This document shows, in pieces, positions 17,211 through 25,533 of a stretch of DNA of 64,000 nucleotides. Both the position numbers and the translations under genes were made by a program. The first letter of the stretch is position 1; each line of letters begins with the position of its first letter. Location of the stretch: NCBI RefSeq assembly GCF_000739895.2, contig NZ_BBJS01000012.1:1-64000 (forward strand), written 5' to 3'. The notes beneath the pieces were generated by a model. The model saw only the letters and a list, made by a program, of their open reading frames with translations. It did not search any database and was not told the origin of the DNA. The DNA is from Sphingomonas paucimobilis NBRC 13935 (GTDB lineage Bacteria; Pseudomonadota; Alphaproteobacteria; Sphingomonadales; Sphingomonadaceae).

Positions 17211-18521
17211 TCACGGGATCCAGTTCAGAAGCCTGAACCAGGCATAATATAATGGCAGGAGCAGCCCGAATGTGGCCACCGCCATCGTAAGGCAAAGCCT
17301 TAGGCCGTCGCGCGCCGGCACCTTTTCCATGCCCATCGCGACAACGATCGGCGACGCCTGATACGGCAGCAACGGTGTGGCGTAACCGATGACTTGCAAC
17401 ATCAGAACAGTTAATAGTGGCATGCCGCTTCCCTCCGCTAGGCTCCGGGCAAGCGGAGTAAAGAGCGCCGGCACGCCGTTGGCAGTGACGATGAAGTTCA
17501 GCAGCGTCGGAAGGGCAGCAAGTGTGGCGAGGCTCGCGCCAGGGCTCGCCGGGTCCAGCGGAAGCCAGGGGAGCAGGGCCTTGCCGATAGTGTTCCCAAG
17601 CCCTGAGTTGACCACAACTGCTGCGAGACCAAGGATTCCGGCAATGTACAGGCATGTCCGAATGTTCACCTCCGCCGCGAATTCATCACTGTTCAGGAAG
17701 CCGACGCCCGGCAGCAGACAGAAACAAGCGGCCGCAAGGCCGATCCAGGCTGGCTGGATACCGTGCCATGCGTCTGTCATCCAGAAGAGCAAGGTCACGC
17801 CTAGCACCAAGGCCATGCGGCGTTCAGCAATACTCCAAGGCTTGGCCTTTTCAACGTCTGTCGAGGGCAAGGGTGCTGCAGGAAAGAGCCTGACGATGCA
17901 CACGGTCAATATGAGCCCCTTGAGTATGCCAAGGATCGGAGCTTGCAGGACGAGGTATGAGAGATAGGTGAGGTGGACGCCATATGCCCGTTCCGCCGCC
18001 CCGGCCATCACCAGGTTGGGTACGTTGGCCGGCAAAATGCTGGCCGACAGCTGGAACGTGCCGAACCCGACCGCAAGCGCAAGGCCGATTCGCCCGCGAC
18101 TGCCTTCGACAAGGCCGGTCCGGTCCGCCAGCGCCATGACCACCGGCATCAACAAGGTGATCCGTCCCATGTTGGAAGGCATGACGAAAGCCAGGAGGTA
18201 GGTCAGCAGTATGACGCCGCCGACCATGCGGGGCCAGGAATCAGAAAGATGCGCCGCCAGTAGGCGAGCGGTTCTGTCCGCCAATCCAACTTTCCGGATA
18301 GCCACGCCGAGGACGAAGCCGCTCAGCACTAGCCAGAAGGCTGCGGACAGGAAGCCGGAAAAGACAACCTCAGCAGGGGCGATGGCCAGGACCATAGCCG
18401 CCGCGAAGAAAAGCAGGGCCGTCAGATACTCAGGAAGCCTAGCATTCGCCCATAGCCCGATCGTTGCGATAGTCAGCAGGGCGGGCGCTGCCAATTCACT
18501 CCAGGCTCCAAGCAACCCCAT
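17211..18521 (-). CDS. SLC13/DASS-type anion transporter
   Basis: A 436-residue polytopic inner-membrane protein with about eleven hydrophobic segments. The repeat hallmarks of divalent anion:Na+ symporters can be seen: LTYLLAFVMPSNMGRITLLMP in the first half and FIVTANGVPALFTPLA in the second, corresponding to the SNT-like hairpin loops. ATG 18521 is chosen because AAAGGAG lies just upstream; the longer frame to 18635 runs into the divergent LysR promoter. Likely substrates are dicarboxylates, sulphate or related anions, but this is not readable from the sequence. The divergent LysR regulator at 18622 is probably its controller. Confidence 0.8.
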   Translation of the reverse strand: MGLLGAWSELAAPALLTIATIGLWANARLPEYLTALLFFAAAMVLAIAPAEVVFSGFLSAAFWLVLSGFVLGVAIRKVGLADRTARLLAAHLSDSWPRMVGGVILLTYLLAFVMPSNMGRITLLMPVVMALADRTGLVEGSRGRIGLALAVGFGTFQLSASILPANVPNLVMAGAAERAYGVHLTYLSYLVLQAPILGILKGLILTVCIVRLFPAAPLPSTDVEKAKPWSIAERRMALVLGVTLLFWMTDAWHGIQPAWIGLAAACFCLLPGVGFLNSDEFAAEVNIRTCLYIAGILGLAAVVVNSGLGNTIGKALLPWLPLDPASPGASLATLAALPTLLNFIVTANGVPALFTPLARSLAEGSGMPLLTVLMLQVIGYATPLLPYQASPIVVAMGMEKVPARDGLRLCLTMAVATFGLLLPLYYAWFRLLNWIP

Positions 18522-18596
18522 ATACGCTCTCCTTTCGGTAGATGCTAAGGAAGCGGAGGTGCGGTGTGGCGAAAAGAGGCAATATTCGTTAGGTAT

Positions 18597-18615
18597 CCTT
18601 CTCTTCTGAAGAAGG
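18597..18615. promoter_or_regulatory. Palindromic element in the LysR/transporter divergent promoter
   Basis: CCTTCTCTTCTGAAGAAGG contains the inverted arms TCTTC/GAAGA just upstream of the lysR start and overlapping its Shine-Dalgarno region. It may be an autoregulatory site or only part of the leader; a canonical T-N11-A LysR site was not clearly identified. Confidence 0.3.
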
Positions 18616-18621
18616 GTCGGT

Positions 18622-19530
18622 ATGAAGCGCCTCAACTTTTCCGATCTTCGCCTATTTTGTCAGGTGGTAGAAGGAGGAAGCATCACCGCCGGAGCGACAC
18701 GCATGAATTTGGCCCTGTCCGCCGCCAGCACCCGGCTGCGCGATATCGAGGCGGAAGTCGGTACGACCTTGCTGGTGCGTAGCCGATCGGGCGTCGTTCC
18801 CACACCGGCGGGCGAGGCCCTTTTGGCCCATGCGCGCGGGCTGCTGGCTGGCGCGGAGCGGATGCACGAGGAGTTGAGCTCCTATGTTGGAGGGACGGCC
18901 GGGCATGTCCGGCTGCTGAGCAACACGAATGCCCTGACCGAATTCTTGCCGGATGTGCTCGGTCGGTTCCTTGCCGCCCATCCTGGAACGACGGTGGATG
19001 TGCAGGAGCGTTTGAGCGACGAGATTGTGGGCATGATCGCGGAGGGGGCGGCCGAGATCGGGATCGTTGCGGGGACGGTGGACACCGGTACTTTACAGTC
19101 CTTGCCTTTCCGTACCGATCGCTTCGTGCTGGTGGCATCGCATAGCCATGCTCTGGCCAAGCAAACGGGCGTCGCCTTCTCGGATGTTTTAGGCGAGGAT
19201 TTTGTCGGGTTGGACCGAGCCAGTGCATTGCAGCGCTTCCTGGCAAACCGGGCAACGCGTGAAGGAAGGCGTCTCAGACTTCGCGTTCAGCTTCGCAGCT
19301 TTGATGCCATATGCCGCCTGGTCGAGGCCGGCGTGGGTGTCGGCATTGTTCCGGCAACGACGGCCCATCGCGCTGCGCGTACCACAGCCATTTCCATCGT
19401 GCCGCTCTTGGATGCGTGGGCGCAAAGGGATCTTCGCGTTTGCCTGAGGAGCTTGACATCGCTTTCTGTTCGCGCACGGCAACTTGCAAACATGCTGGCA
19501 GAGGGCTGGGCGGAAACGACCCCGGACTGA
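18622..19530 (+). CDS. LysR-family transcriptional regulator
   Basis: A 302-residue regulator. The N-terminal winged helix-turn-helix reads LRLFCQVVEGGSITAGATRM, then LALSAASTRLRDIEAEVGTTL, followed by a linker helix and a periplasmic-binding-protein-like effector domain (about residues 90-300). AGAAGGG precedes the start. It is divergent from the anion transporter gene with only 100 bases between start codons, the usual layout for a LysR gene and its target. Homologues with this N-terminus often respond to small organic acids; the inducer is unknown here. Confidence 0.93.
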   Translation: MKRLNFSDLRLFCQVVEGGSITAGATRMNLALSAASTRLRDIEAEVGTTLLVRSRSGVVPTPAGEALLAHARGLLAGAERMHEELSSYVGGTAGHVRLLSNTNALTEFLPDVLGRFLAAHPGTTVDVQERLSDEIVGMIAEGAAEIGIVAGTVDTGTLQSLPFRTDRFVLVASHSHALAKQTGVAFSDVLGEDFVGLDRASALQRFLANRATREGRRLRLRVQLRSFDAICRLVEAGVGVGIVPATTAHRAARTTAISIVPLLDAWAQRDLRVCLRSLTSLSVRARQLANMLAEGWAETTPD

Positions 19531-20089
19531 TGTTCTCCTTAATGGGGGTCGGTATTTCTTTCGCACTCTCATTCCATGAGCAATCGCGCTCGCCGGCTCT
19601 TTGCTTTTTGCTGGGTGCATGTCTTCCTGCATGGAAGATCGACTGAGAGGTTTCTGGGCAGTCTCGATAGTGTTTTGGGAATGCAAAGTCGGGCTGTTCG
19701 GCCAAAATGCTTTATGAGACGCTGGTTCCAGTCGATCTGGCTCGCCGTTCCAAGCGCGAGTGAGTCAGAGGACCACTGCCTGCCCACGACTTCCAGTTAC
19801 AGTCCGCCAGTTTCTGCCCGGTCCCCGACTTTGGTTCAGCATTCCTGTATGCCCATTACTCCATGCCCAACGGATCATTTCGGGAAAAAGGCATTCGGGA
19901 ATATGGGTCGGAAAAACCGTCCCCGTGGAACGGATGCGGCGTGGCCGGCGGTCTCAATCGAGCCGTCAACGGCTCCCAACCGGGGCAGTTCATCCAGCAC
20001 AGAGTCGCCTAATCAATTTGATGACAAGGAACGGGACGCGCGCGGGGGAAAGGGTCGTTAGCTGATTGCCTCCATCAAGGAGCCAACCA
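19531..20089. other. Gene-poor stretch with a possible decayed coding remnant
   Basis: About 560 bases between lysR and the SDR gene. No frame has a recognised product. On the plus strand the frame 19764-20012 stays open for 82 codons and its translation has a protein-like look (for example FLYAHYSMPNGSFREKGIRE and PWNGCGVAGGLNRAVNGSQ). The same frame continues upstream past an in-frame stop at 19761 to an ATG near 19707. This looks more like the worn end of a gene than random sequence, but its family is not known to me. Confidence 0.4.
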
Positions 20090-20842
20090 ATGAAACTGCT
20101 GAACGGCAAGATTGCAATTATCACGGGTGCCAGTTCCGGCATCGGAAAGGCGGCTGCAAAAATATTCGCCGCACACGGTGCGTCTGTGGTGCTCGTCGCC
20201 CGGCGGGAAGCGTCGCTGAAATCAGCGGTCGACGAAATCGAAGATCAAGGTGGTCGCGCTCTCGCCATCGTTGGAGACGTTACGGAAGCGGGCACGCACG
20301 ATGAGGCGGTCGCTGCCGCGCGTACGACGTTTGGCGGCTTGCATATCGCCTTCAACAATGCGGGCTTGGTTGGGACCACCGGGCCGCTTGCCGAGATTCA
20401 GCCTCGCCAATGGGCGGAAGTGTTGGCGGTAAATTTGACTGCGGCTTTTCTCGGCGCCCGGGCCCAGGTTCCTGCCATGATCGAGCAAGGGGGCGGCTCG
20501 ATCGTTTTCACGAGCAGCTTCGTCGGTAACAGCGTGGGGTTGCCGGGTATGGGCGCGTATGGCGCAGCCAAGGCGGGCCTCTTGGGGTTGGTCAGAGGCA
20601 TCACGGCCGACTATGCCTCAGCCGGCATTCGCGCCAACGCCCTCCTGCCCGGCGGCACGGCCACAGACATGGCCGGCGATGACGCCCAGCGCGAGTGGGC
20701 TGCCGGTCTCCACGCGATGAAACGGATCGCTCAACCCGAGGAAGTCGCTCAAGCGGCGCTGTTCCTCGCCAGTGATATGTCGAGTTTCGTCACAGGCTCG
20801 GCGCTTTGGGCAGATGGCGGCAATGCCGCCGTGAAACTTTAG
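20090..20842 (+). CDS. Short-chain dehydrogenase/reductase
   Basis: A 250-residue classical SDR, NAD(P)H-dependent. The cofactor motif TGASSGIG is at about residues 12-19, NNAG near residue 90, the catalytic serine in FTSSFVGNSVG and the YGAAK tyrosine/lysine pair near residue 155. The C-terminus SFVTGSALWADGGNA is the usual SDR ending. Basic residues after the second strand (ARREASL) suggest a preference for NADPH. ATG 20090 is preferred, with AAGGAG just upstream; the open frame extends to 20066. It stands alone; substrate unknown. Confidence 0.93.
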   Translation: MKLLNGKIAIITGASSGIGKAAAKIFAAHGASVVLVARREASLKSAVDEIEDQGGRALAIVGDVTEAGTHDEAVAAARTTFGGLHIAFNNAGLVGTTGPLAEIQPRQWAEVLAVNLTAAFLGARAQVPAMIEQGGGSIVFTSSFVGNSVGLPGMGAYGAAKAGLLGLVRGITADYASAGIRANALLPGGTATDMAGDDAQREWAAGLHAMKRIAQPEEVAQAALFLASDMSSFVTGSALWADGGNAAVKL

Positions 20843-21307
20843 CCAGCCCACATAATCGGTGGCCTTCAAGTGCAACAGTTTGGAAGCCACCGATCATTCC
20901 CGAAACTCGATCCCAATTGGAATGCACCGGCCGTCTCGCTGGATGTTTTCAATCGGGAATTTGATGCGCCATGTTGCTGTCAGGTGATGGGCGCGGCATT
21001 TTGGATGCCAAGGGTATGCGCTGCCCGGAGGGTCGCGACGCGATGGCGGACGGCGCGTGAACGCGCCCGATCTGGCGGCGCTCAACTGGCCGCTCAAGTT
21101 TCTCGGGATGCACGGCATGTTGGATGAAGATGCCGTAGACCAGGTACGAGCAGACATAGCTCGGCTTCGCACATAACCCCCTCGGGGGGCCTTAGCCCCG
21201 CCCTACCATGACACTAGGGTGCTTCAACGGAAGGGCGCACAAGTGTGGGACCCGCAACCGGAGATTGCTAAAATGTCTAATGATTTCCTGGGGTTCTACA
21301 GCGCCGG
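20843..21307. other. Gene-poor stretch next to tRNA-Asn
   Basis: About 465 bases with no complete gene. A plus-strand frame ending at 21176 carries a plausible C-terminal tail (NAPDLAALNWPLKFLGMHGM, then LDEDAVDQVRADIARLRT) but has no start or preceding domain, so it may be the remnant of a disrupted gene. The position immediately 3' of a tRNA gene is a common site for integrated elements and their scars. Confidence 0.4.
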
Positions 21308-21382
21308 TGGCTCCCTGAGTAGGATTCGAACCTACGGCCGCTCGATTAACAGTCGAGAGCTCTACCGCTGAGCTATCAGGGA
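21308..21382 (-). tRNA. tRNA-Asn (anticodon GTT)
   Basis: On the minus strand the 75-base sequence runs from TCCCTGA through a D-stem GCTC...GAGC and the anticodon stem-loop TCGACTGTTAATCGA. It continues through the T-arm with GGTTCGAATCC to TCAGGGA, the discriminator G and an encoded CCA (complement of 21308-21310). All four stems pair. The anticodon GTT reads asparagine codons. Confidence 0.97.
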
Positions 21383-21493
21383 ATGTTCCGGCGCTGTGGA
21401 GGGGCTCTATATAGGGCTCGAAAAAAGCCGCAACCCCTTTTTTGACGGTTTTGCGTATGTCCCGCCGCCAAAGCTGTGGATAACCTTGGGTCG

Positions 21494-22273
21494 TCAGGCG
21501 ACGAACTGTTCCATGGTGATGCGGTCGTCCAGCGCGTGTTCCGGATCGAACATCAGCGTCAGTTCGCGGGAGCGATCCATGCAGATGTCGACCTGCGCCA
21601 CGTCGCGCACCTCGCGCTGATCGGCGACGGCAGAGACGGGGCGCTTGCCCGGATCGAGGACGCGGATCGAGATGCGCGCCTTGTCGGGCAGGATCGCGCC
21701 GCGCCAGCGTCGTGGACGGAACGGGCTGATCGGCGTCAACGCGATCAGCGCCGAGCCGAGCGGCAGGATCGGCCCTTGGGCGGAGAAATTATAGGCGGTT
21801 GATCCGGCGGGGGTCGCGGCCAGGATGCCGTCGCAGGCAAGTTCGGGCAGGACGATGCGGTCGTTGACCAGCACCTCCAGCTTGGCGGTCTGGCGGGTCT
21901 CGCGCAGCAGCGATACCTCGTTGATGGCAGGCAGGGTCTGGACGCGACCGTCGATGCCGGTCGCGGTCATTTGCAGCGGGGTAACGCGGAACGGCTTGGC
22001 GCGGGCCAGCCGGTCCTCCAGCCCATAGCTGCGCCATTCGTTCATCAGGAAGCCGACGGTACCCAGGTTCATGCCGAACACCGGCACTGGCCCACGCCGC
22101 CGTTCCAGCATCCGGTGCAGCGTCTGCAGCATGAAGCCGTCGCCGCCGAGCGCGATGACATAATCGGCTTCGTCGAAATCGACCCAGTCGGCGCTCTGCG
22201 CCAAGTCCTCGGCGGCGGTCTGTGCCGGTGCGGTGGGCGAGGCGACGAGCGCTCGCCGAATGGGCGCGCTCAT
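21494..22273 (-). CDS. nadK: NAD kinase
   Basis: A 259-residue enzyme that phosphorylates NAD to NADP using ATP. It has the GGDG motif in IALGGDGFMLQ (about residues 42-52), the NLGTVGFLMNE segment, the NEVSLLR and LACDGILAATPAGSTAYN motifs and an SPFRPRRWRGA stretch equivalent to the family's C-terminal NAD-binding loop. Length is typical for short alphaproteobacterial NAD kinases. Its start overlaps the moaA stop by 4 bases (ATGA), so the two are translationally coupled. Confidence 0.96.
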   Translation of the reverse strand: MSAPIRRALVASPTAPAQTAAEDLAQSADWVDFDEADYVIALGGDGFMLQTLHRMLERRRGPVPVFGMNLGTVGFLMNEWRSYGLEDRLARAKPFRVTPLQMTATGIDGRVQTLPAINEVSLLRETRQTAKLEVLVNDRIVLPELACDGILAATPAGSTAYNFSAQGPILPLGSALIALTPISPFRPRRWRGAILPDKARISIRVLDPGKRPVSAVADQREVRDVAQVDICMDRSRELTLMFDPEHALDDRITMEQFVA

Positions 22274-23283
22274 CCGCCCGTCACGCTCATATGGCGGCCG
22301 ACGGCCGGGGCGGCGCCCGCTTCGATCCGGAAATCATGCCGCGCCGGTTTGGCCGCGAGCCCCGCGTCGATCGCCGCATCCAAGGCTGCGACGCCGCCGT
22401 CGCGCAAGGCCGCCTTCAAATCCACCTGATCCTCATGGCCCAGGCACATATACAGCTTGCCCTCGGTCGTCAGCCTCACCCGGTTGCAGCCGTCGCAAAA
22501 ATTGGCGGTCAGCGGCGAGATAAGGCCCAGGCGGGTGGTCGTGCCCTCCACCTGCCAATAACGCGCCGGGCCACCGGTGCGATGACCGGCGCGAACCAGC
22601 GGAAACTCGGTCGACAGCCGGTCGAACACGGTCGTCAGGGGGAGGAAACGATCGATCCGATCCTCATCGATCGTGCCCAGCGGCATGGTCTCGATCAGGG
22701 ACAGGTCCAATTGCTCCGAAATGCACCAAGACAGCATCGAAGCGATCTCGTCTTCGTTCAGCCCCTTGAGCGCGACCATGTTGATCTTGATCATCAACCC
22801 TGCATCGCGTGCGGAGAGGATGCCATGAATGACCTGTCCGACATCGCCGTGCCGGGTGATGTAGCGAAACCGCTCCGGGTCGCGGCTGTCCAGGCTGACA
22901 TTGATTCGCCGGATACCCGCACTGGCCAACGTGTCGGCATGCTCGGCCAGACGCGTGCCGTTGGTCGTCATGGTGAGCTCGTCCAGCCCATGGCCGACAT
23001 GGGTGCCCAGCCGCCGGACCAGATCGGCGACATCGCGCCGCACCAGCGGCTCGCCACCCGACAGGCGGATGCGCGTCACGCCGCGTGCGATGAAACGCTC
23101 GGCGATGATCGCGATTTCGTCCAGGCTCAGCAGCTTTGCACGCGGCAGGAACGTCATCTGTTCCGCCATGCAGTAGCGGCAACGCAGGTCGCAACGATCG
23201 GTGACCGAAATCCGCAAATAACGAATGGTGCGACCATGCTGGTCGATCAGCGACCGCCCGGTCGGATTTTCAGCATTGACCAT
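22270..23283 (-). CDS. moaA: GTP 3',8-cyclase (molybdenum cofactor biosynthesis protein A)
   Basis: A 337-residue radical-SAM enzyme for the first step of molybdopterin synthesis, converting GTP to 3',8-cyclo-7,8-dihydro-GTP. The N-terminal cluster motif is SVTDRCDLRCRYCM (CxxxCxxC), and SGGEPLVRRD follows. The C-terminal cluster motif is FCDGCNRVRLTTEGKLYMCLG, and the protein ends with the Gly-Gly pair that is essential in MoaA. ATG 23283 (MVNAENPTG) is preferred to the longer frame at 23319. It precedes nadK with a 4-base overlap. Confidence 0.96.
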   Translation of the reverse strand: MVNAENPTGRSLIDQHGRTIRYLRISVTDRCDLRCRYCMAEQMTFLPRAKLLSLDEIAIIAERFIARGVTRIRLSGGEPLVRRDVADLVRRLGTHVGHGLDELTMTTNGTRLAEHADTLASAGIRRINVSLDSRDPERFRYITRHGDVGQVIHGILSARDAGLMIKINMVALKGLNEDEIASMLSWCISEQLDLSLIETMPLGTIDEDRIDRFLPLTTVFDRLSTEFPLVRAGHRTGGPARYWQVEGTTTRLGLISPLTANFCDGCNRVRLTTEGKLYMCLGHEDQVDLKAALRDGGVAALDAAIDAGLAAKPARHDFRIEAGAAPAVGRHMSVTGG

Positions 23284-23366
23284 CGTCAAAAGGGTAGACC
23301 CATGACGGGACGCCAGCAAGGCCGATTGGCATTGGTGATCCCCGTGACGGCGGATAGGATGCGTGC

Positions 23367-25076
23367 ATGACGCAGGATGAATTCGGATTTAACGCCCACC
23401 ATGGTGGAACGGCGGTGTTCACGCTTTCGTTCCGACATCCTGCAATGTTGGACGAAGCGGTCATGCGCGCCGGCTGGGCGATCTGGTCGATGGCGCCGCG
23501 CGATGGGGAGCCGCCGGCGGGCGATACGCTGGTCGCGTCCTTCCTGGCCAGCGAGGCGCGCGTGGCGTTGATCGATGCCCGGGGCGCCGCTGACTCTGCT
23601 CTGCGCGCCGCCCAGGCGCTGGGGGCGGTGATCGCGGCGACCGGTGCGGCGATGCTGATCGCCTTGCCCGATGGCGCGCCCGAAACGCTGCGCGCCTTTC
23701 TGGCCGCCGGGGCGACGCATCTGCTGCCGGTGGATGCGGATGCGGCGATGATCCACGCCTCGATCAAGCTGGCCGAGCGTCATGCGCGTCGAACGCTCGA
23801 TGTACGGCGGCGGCGCACCCATGCCGATGGCGAGGTGGGGGAAATCCATCGCTGGATCGCCGATGTCGTCGATCGGGACAAGCCGTGCATTGCCATCATC
23901 GTCGCGCTGTCACGGCTCGACCTGATCAACGCCGCGCACGGCCGGCCTGCGGGCAATATGCTGTTGCGCGGGGTCGAGGCGCGGATGCAGGCGGCGGCCG
24001 CCGAGGCCTTTGGCGATGTGGCGATCGTCGCGCGCGCCGGCGGGGCCGAGTTCGTCATGGCGGGTGTTGCCGACAAGGATCGCGCACGGGGTATCGCCGA
24101 GACGCTGGAGGCGCTGCTGGCGGCCCCCTTCCAGGCGGGGGCGGTGCCGATCCGCCTGGGTGTGCGCCTAGGGCTTGCCGTTCATCAGCCGGGCGAGGGG
24201 CCATCGGACCTGCTGGCGCGTGCGGGTGAAGCGCTGGGACAGGCGCGGGCTAGCGACGGCGCGATGCTGCGCTTTGCCCATCCGGGCAATGTCGCGCCGC
24301 TCGACCTGCTGGGCGCCGACCTCCATCATGCCATCGAACGCGGTGAGATCGATATCGTGTTTCAGCCCCAGGTCTCGATCAAGACCGGCCGGATCACGGG
24401 CGTCGAGGCGCTGGCCCGCTGGCGGCATCCGACGCTGGGGGTGCTGGGGGCCGATCCGCTCTTCGCGGCGGCCGAGCGCGCCGATCTCGGGTTGGCGCTG
24501 TCCGATCATATCCAGCAGATCGCATTGCAACGCGCCGCGCGCTGGCCTGCCGACCTGTCGCATCTGCGCCTGTCGATCAACGTCACCGCCGCCGATGTCG
24601 CACGGGCGGGGTTCGCGCAGCTCTTCCTCGACCGGGTGGCGGCCAGCGGTTTTCCGATCGAACGCCTGACCGTCGAGATTACCGAGACCGGGCTGATCTC
24701 CGAACTCGATCGCGCTGCGACCGTGCTCGACCTGTTGCGGCAGGCGGGGGTGAAGGTGGCAATCGACGATTTCGGCACGGGCTATTCCAGCCTGGCCTAT
24801 CTGACGAGCCTGCCGATCGATTACATCAAGATCGACCGGGCGCTGGTGTCCGATGTCGACGGATCAGAGCGCGACCGGATCGTCGTGCGCGGCGTCATCC
24901 ATATCGCCGGACAGCTCGGATTGGGCATCATCGCGGAAGGGGTGGAGACGCCCGAACAGGCGCAGTTGCTCGGCCAGCTAGGCTGCGAGACCTATCAGGG
25001 TTTTCTGCGCGCCGGCGGGCTGGAAGAGGAGGTGCTGGTCGCGATGGTCGAGGAGGAGATGCAATGCGCGGCGTGA
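23367..25076 (+). CDS. Cyclic-di-GMP phosphodiesterase (EAL) with degenerate GGDEF domain
   Basis: A 569-residue soluble protein. The N-terminal 130 residues have no recognised domain. The GGDEF domain (about 150-295) is degenerate: the active-site motif reads AGGAEF, so cyclase activity is unlikely, though it might bind GTP as an allosteric domain. The EAL domain (about 310-560) keeps its catalytic residues: EALARW, SINVTA (Asn), EITETG (Glu), the DDFGTGYSS metal loop, YIKID (Lys) and IAEGVE (Glu). It should therefore degrade c-di-GMP. No membrane segment is visible. The last 13 bases overlap the start of the SnoaL/NTF2-like gene, indicating coupling. It is divergent from moaA. Confidence 0.92.
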   Translation: MTQDEFGFNAHHGGTAVFTLSFRHPAMLDEAVMRAGWAIWSMAPRDGEPPAGDTLVASFLASEARVALIDARGAADSALRAAQALGAVIAATGAAMLIALPDGAPETLRAFLAAGATHLLPVDADAAMIHASIKLAERHARRTLDVRRRRTHADGEVGEIHRWIADVVDRDKPCIAIIVALSRLDLINAAHGRPAGNMLLRGVEARMQAAAAEAFGDVAIVARAGGAEFVMAGVADKDRARGIAETLEALLAAPFQAGAVPIRLGVRLGLAVHQPGEGPSDLLARAGEALGQARASDGAMLRFAHPGNVAPLDLLGADLHHAIERGEIDIVFQPQVSIKTGRITGVEALARWRHPTLGVLGADPLFAAAERADLGLALSDHIQQIALQRAARWPADLSHLRLSINVTAADVARAGFAQLFLDRVAASGFPIERLTVEITETGLISELDRAATVLDLLRQAGVKVAIDDFGTGYSSLAYLTSLPIDYIKIDRALVSDVDGSERDRIVVRGVIHIAGQLGLGIIAEGVETPEQAQLLGQLGCETYQGFLRAGGLEEEVLVAMVEEEMQCAA

Positions 25077-25489
25077 CGGTGGCGGTAATTGCCCTGACGT
25101 GCGTAGCGGCTCAGGCGGCACCGGCCGCCGATCCGGCGGAGGCGGGTATCCGCACCGCCATGCTCGCAAGCGCGGCGGGGTGGAATGCAGGTGATTTGGA
25201 GCGCTTTACCGCCATCTATGCGCCCGATGCGGTCTTTGTCGGCAGGAAAGGTCTGATCCGCGGCCGCGCGGCGATCGCCGACAATTACCGGCCGAGCTTC
25301 GTGGCGGGCGGCAATAATCGCGGGCGACTGCGCTTCGAATTTCTCGGGCTCAAGCCGATCGGCGAGCGCCGTATCCTGTTCGCCCGCTGGATCCTGTCGG
25401 GTGGCGCGGAAGAGGAAAGCGGCATGACGACGCTGGTCTTCGAGCGTCGCGCCGATGGGTGGAAGATCATATCCGACCATAGTAGCTGA
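25064..25489 (+). CDS. Secreted SnoaL/NTF2-like (DUF4440-type) protein
   Basis: A 141-residue protein with a short Sec signal (VAVIALTCVAAQAAPA, cleavage near residue 20), followed by one cystatin-like NTF2 fold. Features include AAGWNAGDLERFTAIYAPDAVFVG, RGRAAIADNY, and the end TTLVFERRADGWKIISDHSS. Such proteins bind small hydrophobic ligands or catalyse simple isomerisations, and many have no known role. Its start lies inside the 3' end of the EAL gene (13-base overlap), so it is made from the same message even though it is exported and the EAL protein is not. Confidence 0.87.
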   Translation: MRGVTVAVIALTCVAAQAAPAADPAEAGIRTAMLASAAGWNAGDLERFTAIYAPDAVFVGRKGLIRGRAAIADNYRPSFVAGGNNRGRLRFEFLGLKPIGERRILFARWILSGGAEEESGMTTLVFERRADGWKIISDHSS

Positions 25490-25491
25490 CA

Positions 25492-25524
25492 ACGGGGCCG
25501 CCGACAGAGGTCCGGCGGCTCCGT
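25492..25524. terminator. Hairpin between convergent NTF2-like gene and mfd
   Basis: ACGGGGCCGCCG and CGGCGGCTCCGT pair with one internal mismatch around a 9-base loop. It lies in the 44-base gap between two converging genes. No T-run follows, so it may be a weak bidirectional terminator. Confidence 0.5.
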
Positions 25525-25533
25525 TGGCAGGTC

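Noticed and set aside
21308..21382. tRNA-Asn as a proven phage or island attachment site
   Set aside because: No integrase gene and no repeat of the tRNA 3' end were found in the window, so it is kept as a hypothesis only.
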